Shown here: positions 59,389-64,000 of the stretch, in pieces
Layout: each line of letters starts with the position of its first letter
Position numbering within the stretch: position 1 is the first letter of the stretch
Assembly: GCF_033446605.1 (NCBI RefSeq)
Contig: NZ_JAWQUO010000003.1
Span: 124,001-188,000 of the forward strand
DNA: 64,000 bases
Reading direction: 5' to 3'
From: Iodobacter sp025352645
GTDB lineage: Bacteria; Pseudomonadota; Gammaproteobacteria; Burkholderiales; Chitinibacteraceae
Notes under the pieces: model-generated
Databases searched by the model: none
What the model saw: the letters and a program-made list of their open reading frames with translations, nothing else
What the model was told of the DNA's origin: nothing
Made by a program: the position numbers and the translations under genes

Positions 59389-60716
59389 TATTTCACCTGA
59401 ATGTAAATGTCTAAGCTGCTGCTGTCGGCAAGTTCAAATGCTCGGATATGGTTGACTAGTCGCTCATCCAGCACATGGTCTTTGGCCAGCAGCATAACGC
59501 CTGAGGCAATTAAATCGCGGGCCAGAATCATGAGTGGTTTTAAATCTTTGCTTTTTATCCGCAGCTCTTTGATGTCTGGTGTGTTTTCTGGCTTGGCAAC
59601 GACAGAGCAGAAAGCCTCGACAATTTTAGGGTCATAACGTTTGCCACTGCCGCTTTCTATATTACTGATAGCCTCGTGTCTTGGCATAGGTTTGCCAGTT
59701 AGAAAGCCAGCTTGTAGTGCTTCAAAATCACGGCATAAGCTTAAAATTCTTGCTCCTAGTGGAATTTCGGCGGCACCTAACTTATCTGGAAAACCCAGAC
59801 CGTCGTAACGTTCGTGCTGGCTGCGTATGATTTGTGAGGCGTTTTGTAATTGTTCTAAGGCCATCAGTGCGGCGTGGCCCTTGCTGGGATAGGTGCCATA
59901 GACATTGCGTTCTTGCAAATTCATTTCAACATAGGGTTTAGCGAGCAGGCTATCAGGCAGGCCAATTTTACCAATGGAGTGAAGTAGACCAGCGATAAAG
60001 GTGTCTTGCACTTCTGCTTCAGGCAGTTTCAGCTGGCGTGCAATCTGGCGTGCTAGATCGGCAATCACTCGAGCATGCCCAGCTAGTTTATCGGCCCGCA
60101 TTTCCATTAAATTAGCAAATACTCGGATCGAAGTAATAAAACCTTTTTTTAGCTTTTCATGTACTTCGTTTAATTCCAGCATGGTGAGTTCTAATTCGGC
60201 TGTGCGCACTTTAACTTGGCTTTCCAATGAGTTATTGAGCTTTTGCAGTTCTTCATTTTGGCGGATTACCACCATATTCAGCTGAGCTTTTTCTTTTTCT
60301 AGCCGTTTTATCGCCAAGGCCTCATCAACAATGCGCAGCATTTCTTCGTCGTCCCATGGCTTAGAGACATAACGATTAATGCGCGCTTTGTTGATGGCAT
60401 CGATGGTTGAATGAATATCCGCATAGCCGGTGAGTAAAATTCGGGCGGTATCCGGCCAAGAATCCAGTGTGCTGGCTAGAAACTCCGCACCTGTCATTTC
60501 TGGCATACGCATATCTGAAATAATTAGATCTACTTTTTCTTGCGCCAGAATAAGCAAGCCTGCTGCACCGCTTTCGGCAGTTAAAACCGTATGGCCGGTT
60601 TTGCGTAACAAACGACGTAGTGCCGCAAGAATATTAACTTCATCGTCTACGCACAGCACGGTAAAGCCATGTTCTACGGGCGGCTCCGCTGTTTCGGGAT
60701 GAATACTTGCTTGCAC
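59388..60716 (-). CDS. Response regulator with degenerate HD-GYP domain
   Basis: 442 residues, GTG start at 60716 with AGGA upstream. Receiver domain with Asp68 (IISDMRMPEMTG) and Lys119 region RYVSKPWDDE, a coiled-coil linker ~135-190, then an HD-GYP-like domain. Key positions have changed: the HD pair reads LLHSIGKIGLPD (His246-Ser247), GYP reads GFP, and the expected Asp of the DxFDAL motif is replaced (CRDFEAL). Catalytic c-di-GMP hydrolysis is therefore doubtful, although binding is possible. Confidence 0.88.
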   Translation of the reverse strand: MQASIHPETAEPPVEHGFTVLCVDDEVNILAALRRLLRKTGHTVLTAESGAAGLLILAQEKVDLIISDMRMPEMTGAEFLASTLDSWPDTARILLTGYADIHSTIDAINKARINRYVSKPWDDEEMLRIVDEALAIKRLEKEKAQLNMVVIRQNEELQKLNNSLESQVKVRTAELELTMLELNEVHEKLKKGFITSIRVFANLMEMRADKLAGHARVIADLARQIARQLKLPEAEVQDTFIAGLLHSIGKIGLPDSLLAKPYVEMNLQERNVYGTYPSKGHAALMALEQLQNASQIIRSQHERYDGLGFPDKLGAAEIPLGARILSLCRDFEALQAGFLTGKPMPRHEAISNIESGSGKRYDPKIVEAFCSVVAKPENTPDIKELRIKSKDLKPLMILARDLIASGVMLLAKDHVLDERLVNHIRAFELADSSSLDIYIQVK

Positions 60717-60813
60717 GATTTATCCTTTTTAGAACCTTGATTAACAGCGCGTGGCTTTTTTAAAAAAAGTGATAAAAAATACACTCAGCCGTGATGATTA
60801 TTCTTTTTATAAT

Positions 60814-62460
60814 TCATTCTTGCTGAATTGGTAGCCAGATATCGAAAGTGGTTCCTTCGCCAAGCACACTGCGCACCTCAATTCGGCCATGATGTTCCTG
60901 AATGATTCCATAAGAGAGTGACAATCCGAGTCCCGTGCCCTGGCCTATGGGCTTGGTAGTAAAAAAAGGATCAAAAATCCGGTTTACATGTTCGGCGGCA
61001 ATGCCCTTACCATTATCGCTGAACGAAATACATACTTGCTGATCGACGCAGCGTGTGCGGATATATATTTTTCCTTGTTTTTCAATAGCATGGCTGGCGT
61101 TAACCAGCATATTCAAAAAAACTTGATTAAGCTGTGAAATCACACAGTTAACTAGCGGTAGGTCTCCATATTCTCGAATAACTTCTGCTTTGTATTTTAT
61201 TTCATTCTGAACGATATTAAGGGTGCTGTTAATTCCGGAATGAATATCTGCATATTCCCATGTTTGATTAGAGTCAATTCTAGAAAAGTCTTTTAGATTT
61301 TGTACAATATTTTTAACTCTTTTTATGCCTTCTCTTGACTCATTAATTAATGAATTAATATCTTCTTTTATAAAATCAAAGTCTATGTTTTTTCGTTCTT
61401 TAGCTAGTATAGAATACTCTTCCATATGAGGGTGAAATATGGATTCATATTTATCTATTAAGCCAAAAATATCATTTAAATAGCCAACTAATGCTCCAAG
61501 ATTAGAGCTAACATAGCCAATAGGATTGTTAATTTCATGAGCAATACCTGCAGCAAGCTGCCCGATAGACGCCATTTTTTCTGACTGTAACAACTGATTC
61601 TGAACATTGCGCAGCTGATCATTAAGTATCAGCAGTTCTGAGTTTCTTTTTTCTATGGCAATGGTATTTCTTTGTGATTCTTCAATACGTATTTTTACCT
61701 CGTGTTCTAACGTTTCTTCACGATGTTTACTGGCAGTAATATTGGTACTTATTTCATAGTAGTTTTTTATTTGCCCATCGTACGTATCCATAGGTACCAG
61801 CATTGTTTCTAGCCAGTAATCTTCACCGGTTTTTGATTTTGTACAGGTTTCAAACTGTAGTGCCTGTAAAGGTTTTAAAGCCTGTAATGATCTGGAAAAG
61901 TTTTCATCAGGGACTAGGCCAATTTCAAAGCGTGTGAGCGCTAATAATTCTTTTTTTGAATAGCCGGTAAGCTGGCAAAATGGTTTGCTGACATAGACAA
62001 AGCGGCCATTATCAGTGGTAATTGCAATCAGAGCATTGGTATTCAGTGCATTTCTTTGGATGTCCATTTCAGACATCATGTTTTCCATTTGTTGTAATAG
62101 CAGTTTGCTATAGCTGATATCTATGGCTAGTGCGGTTATTCCCGTTATTTTTCCATCGCTGTCATAATGAGGAATCCGGTGGAGCTGCATGGTTTTTTCT
62201 TGGCCATTTTTGCCTTTTAATGTGATTTCTTCATTGGTGACACCATTGTTAAAACTGAACAGGTCACCTTTTTCTATCATTTTGGCAATATGATCTGAAA
62301 ATAGATCTTTATCATATTTTCCCTGCCACTCCTCAGTATTTTTCTGAGCAAAGCTCTGCCATGCAGAGTTGGCCCATAAATAGCATAAAGAAGCGTCTTT
62401 TTGCCAAGCAGGCAAAGGCAATTGGGCGCATACACTACTGATTAAAATAGGAGTGCTCAT
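60814..62460 (-). CDS. PAS-domain sensor histidine kinase
   Basis: 548 residues, no transmembrane helices. Two PAS domains (~10-118 and ~138-245; FVYVSKPFCQLTGYSKKELL), a coiled coil, HisKA with His308 in GIAHEINNPIGY, and HATPase (LNMLVNASHAIE, DNGKGIAAEHVNRIFDPFFT, GTGLGLSLSYGI). Cytoplasmic. It lies upstream of the two regulators on the same strand, so it probably signals to one of them. Confidence 0.9.
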   Translation of the reverse strand: MSTPILISSVCAQLPLPAWQKDASLCYLWANSAWQSFAQKNTEEWQGKYDKDLFSDHIAKMIEKGDLFSFNNGVTNEEITLKGKNGQEKTMQLHRIPHYDSDGKITGITALAIDISYSKLLLQQMENMMSEMDIQRNALNTNALIAITTDNGRFVYVSKPFCQLTGYSKKELLALTRFEIGLVPDENFSRSLQALKPLQALQFETCTKSKTGEDYWLETMLVPMDTYDGQIKNYYEISTNITASKHREETLEHEVKIRIEESQRNTIAIEKRNSELLILNDQLRNVQNQLLQSEKMASIGQLAAGIAHEINNPIGYVSSNLGALVGYLNDIFGLIDKYESIFHPHMEEYSILAKERKNIDFDFIKEDINSLINESREGIKRVKNIVQNLKDFSRIDSNQTWEYADIHSGINSTLNIVQNEIKYKAEVIREYGDLPLVNCVISQLNQVFLNMLVNASHAIEKQGKIYIRTRCVDQQVCISFSDNGKGIAAEHVNRIFDPFFTTKPIGQGTGLGLSLSYGIIQEHHGRIEVRSVLGEGTTFDIWLPIQQE

Positions 62461-62513
62461 AGTGCAACCTTTAATTGATATATATTAAATAGCTATAAAT
62501 GAATAAATAACAT

Positions 62514-63827
62514 TTAAATGACTTCTGATTTATTTAGTTCCATTGCATTTACAGGTATTCTTAAAGTAAAGCAGCTGCCTTTGTTTATTTCACTTCTAAC
62601 ACTGATTTCACCATGCATTTTTTTCATTAAACCAAATGCAAGAGATAAACCTAAGCCGGTGCCTTTTCCCACGGGTTTGGTGGTGAAAAAAGGATCGAAA
62701 ATCCGAGTGAGATGCTCCGGAGAAATGCCGCTGCCATTATCTCTAATATCAACATAAATATTATTTTCGTGTAAACGAGTGCGTATCAGTATCTTTCCGA
62801 AGGAATTGATGGACTGTGCAGCGTTGATGAGCAAATTTAAAATAACTTGATTAAACTGAGAGCCTATTATTTCTATATTTGGCAGTACGGCATAATCGAC
62901 AGTTATTTCTGCTTTTGATTTTATTTCATTCTTTGCCATGTTAATGGTGTTATCTATGGCTTTATTAATATCAACTGCGCTCCACTCACCTGAGTCGACA
63001 TGAGAAAAGTCTTTTAAATCTCTGACAATGACTTTTACTCTTTCTAAGCCATCTTTTGATTCTTTAACTAGATCAGGCAAGTCTTCAAATATAAAGGCTA
63101 GGTCATTTTTTTTGATGATGGCACTTTTTATTTCATCATCTATATGTTCTGTGTTTTTATACTCGTCAAGTGCAGAAACTAATTTAATACTGTAGTCATT
63201 GAGTGTGTTCAAATTGGAGCTGATAAACCCGATGGGATTGTTAATCTCATGGGCAACTCCCGCTGCAAGCTGGCCTATTGAGGCCATTTTTTCCGCCTGT
63301 GCCAGCTGGATTTGTGTTGTTCCCAGGCGCTCAATTAATAAAGCCTGTGCTTCGGTCTTTTTTTCTAACTGCATTTCTATTTTTTGTCGGTTTTCCACTT
63401 CATCACGTAGCTGCTTATTCATTTCTTCTAGATGGATGGTTTTTGCTTTTATTCTTTGATCAAGTTGTTCCATATTAGCAAACAGATAATTAAGTTGGTC
63501 GGCCAGTTTGCTGAATTCATCGTTGCCATAGACTTTTAGGCGCATATTCCAGTCATGGTGATCATTGATTTGATTTAGCCCTTCATAAATATCCGACATG
63601 GCTTGGGTAACACTGTGGCTTAGTAGTGAAATAAGCACTAATGCACTGATAAATGTAGCAATAAAAACCCCAGTCATTCTTAATTTTGCGGCATCGATTG
63701 GCAGGCTACCATCTGCGGAATGAAGGGCCATATAGCCATAGATTAAAGTGCCTATTAAGCAATGCAGCAGCAAAATGTAGAACCGGCTCTGTAAACTTAT
63801 TCTTTTCCAGTAATGAAATATAGCCAT
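62514..63827 (-). CDS. Membrane sensor histidine kinase with HAMP domain
   Basis: 437 residues from ATG 63827 (GGGAG seven bases upstream; ATG 63830 is adjacent and the frame reaches a TTG at 63866). Two transmembrane helices (~18-35, ~50-70) with a very short periplasmic loop, HAMP-like region, coiled coil, HisKA with His193 in GVAHEINNPIGF, and HATPase with DNGSGISPEHLTRIFDPFFT. Its kinase half is closely similar to the neighbouring PAS kinase (EKMASIGQLAAG is shared), suggesting duplication. Confidence 0.88.
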   Translation of the reverse strand: MAIFHYWKRISLQSRFYILLLHCLIGTLIYGYMALHSADGSLPIDAAKLRMTGVFIATFISALVLISLLSHSVTQAMSDIYEGLNQINDHHDWNMRLKVYGNDEFSKLADQLNYLFANMEQLDQRIKAKTIHLEEMNKQLRDEVENRQKIEMQLEKKTEAQALLIERLGTTQIQLAQAEKMASIGQLAAGVAHEINNPIGFISSNLNTLNDYSIKLVSALDEYKNTEHIDDEIKSAIIKKNDLAFIFEDLPDLVKESKDGLERVKVIVRDLKDFSHVDSGEWSAVDINKAIDNTINMAKNEIKSKAEITVDYAVLPNIEIIGSQFNQVILNLLINAAQSINSFGKILIRTRLHENNIYVDIRDNGSGISPEHLTRIFDPFFTTKPVGKGTGLGLSLAFGLMKKMHGEISVRSEINKGSCFTLRIPVNAMELNKSEVI

Positions 63828-63866
63828 CATCGAACTCCCTAGAAGATGGATGCTACGTTTAAACAA

Positions 63867-64000
63867 TCACTCATAATGGTCAGATGGCTTATGAGTATTG
63901 GTTTTTTGCTCAAAATAGGTAAATGCATGGCGAATTTCTTCTAACAGGTCTTCGTCTTCCCAGGGTTTGGTCAGAAATTTGAAAATACCTGCACTATTGA
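63867..64000 (-). CDS. Response regulator receiver domain, C-terminal end (truncated by window edge)
   Basis: The last 43 codons of a minus-strand frame end at TGA 63867-63869 and are open to the right edge. The residues GIFKFLTKPWEDEDLLEEIR carry the conserved receiver Lys-Pro (LTKPWED) and are followed by a short helical tail (HAFTYFEQKTNTHKPSDHYE). It overlaps no other gene and is immediately upstream of the membrane kinase, so it is part of the same signalling run. Any domains before the receiver are outside the window. Confidence 0.8.
   Translation of the reverse strand, partial: NSAGIFKFLTKPWEDEDLLEEIRHAFTYFEQKTNTHKPSDHYE

Overview
The window is 64 kb of bacterial chromosome from a betaproteobacterium, most likely of the Neisseriales/Chromobacteriaceae; Iodobacter or a relative is a guess from gene content and the moderate G+C. 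The support is a set of typical betaproteobacterial neighbourhoods: mlaFEDCBA-ABC exporter-ibaG-murA-hisG, secA-M23 peptidase-dciA, hda/purM-purN-DUF3108-rsmB, and sspA-sspB. A chitin-binding protein and an MSHA-type pilus locus fit an aquatic surface coloniser. No rRNA, tRNA, CRISPR array or intact transposase gene was seen.

Layout. 0-2 kb: end of a secreted chitin-binding protein, then a LuxR-type regulator. 2-8.4 kb: hisD, a TonB-C-domain protein, a P-loop kinase and a dctPQM TRAP transporter, with the divergent two-component pair dctB/dctR-like at 8.5-11 kb. 11-18 kb: accessory island with a VgrG spike, a candidate membrane-acting type VI effector, two tandem paralogous membrane proteins (candidate immunity) and an unknown membrane-anchored protein; 12.4-15.4 kb is visibly A+T-rich. 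18.5-22 kb: mgtA and a small gene with a structured leader containing a 14-codon ORF. 22.5-31.5 kb: hisG, murA, ibaG, an ABC-2 exporter and the Mla lipid-transport operon, all on the minus strand. 31.8-44.8 kb: a plus-strand MSHA pilus operon (mshM, L, N, E, an unknown gene, G, I, J, K and two pilin-like genes). 44.8-58.7 kb: secA, M23 peptidase, dciA, an orphan prepilin, hda, purM, purN, DUF3108, an RsmB-like methyltransferase, an S9 peptidase and sspBA. 58.8-64 kb: a signalling cluster of response regulators and histidine kinases, running off the right edge.

How the parts work together. The TRAP transporter and its divergent sensor/regulator form a dicarboxylate uptake module, with a palindrome between them as a candidate operator. 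The VgrG-effector-immunity block looks like an orphan type VI toxin cargo module: no sheath, baseplate or Hcp genes are in the window. The small-gene leader upstream of mgtA carries a Shine-Dalgarno hairpin whose anti-SD strand is the last codons of a leader ORF, suggesting translation-coupled control. MshE keeps most of its N-terminal c-di-GMP-binding pattern, and the HD-GYP-like regulator near the right edge has lost key metal ligands. Intergenic regions hold many palindromic or terminal-inverted-repeat elements. hisG and hisD are separated by about 19 kb of unrelated genes, which suggests insertion or rearrangement of an ancestral his cluster.
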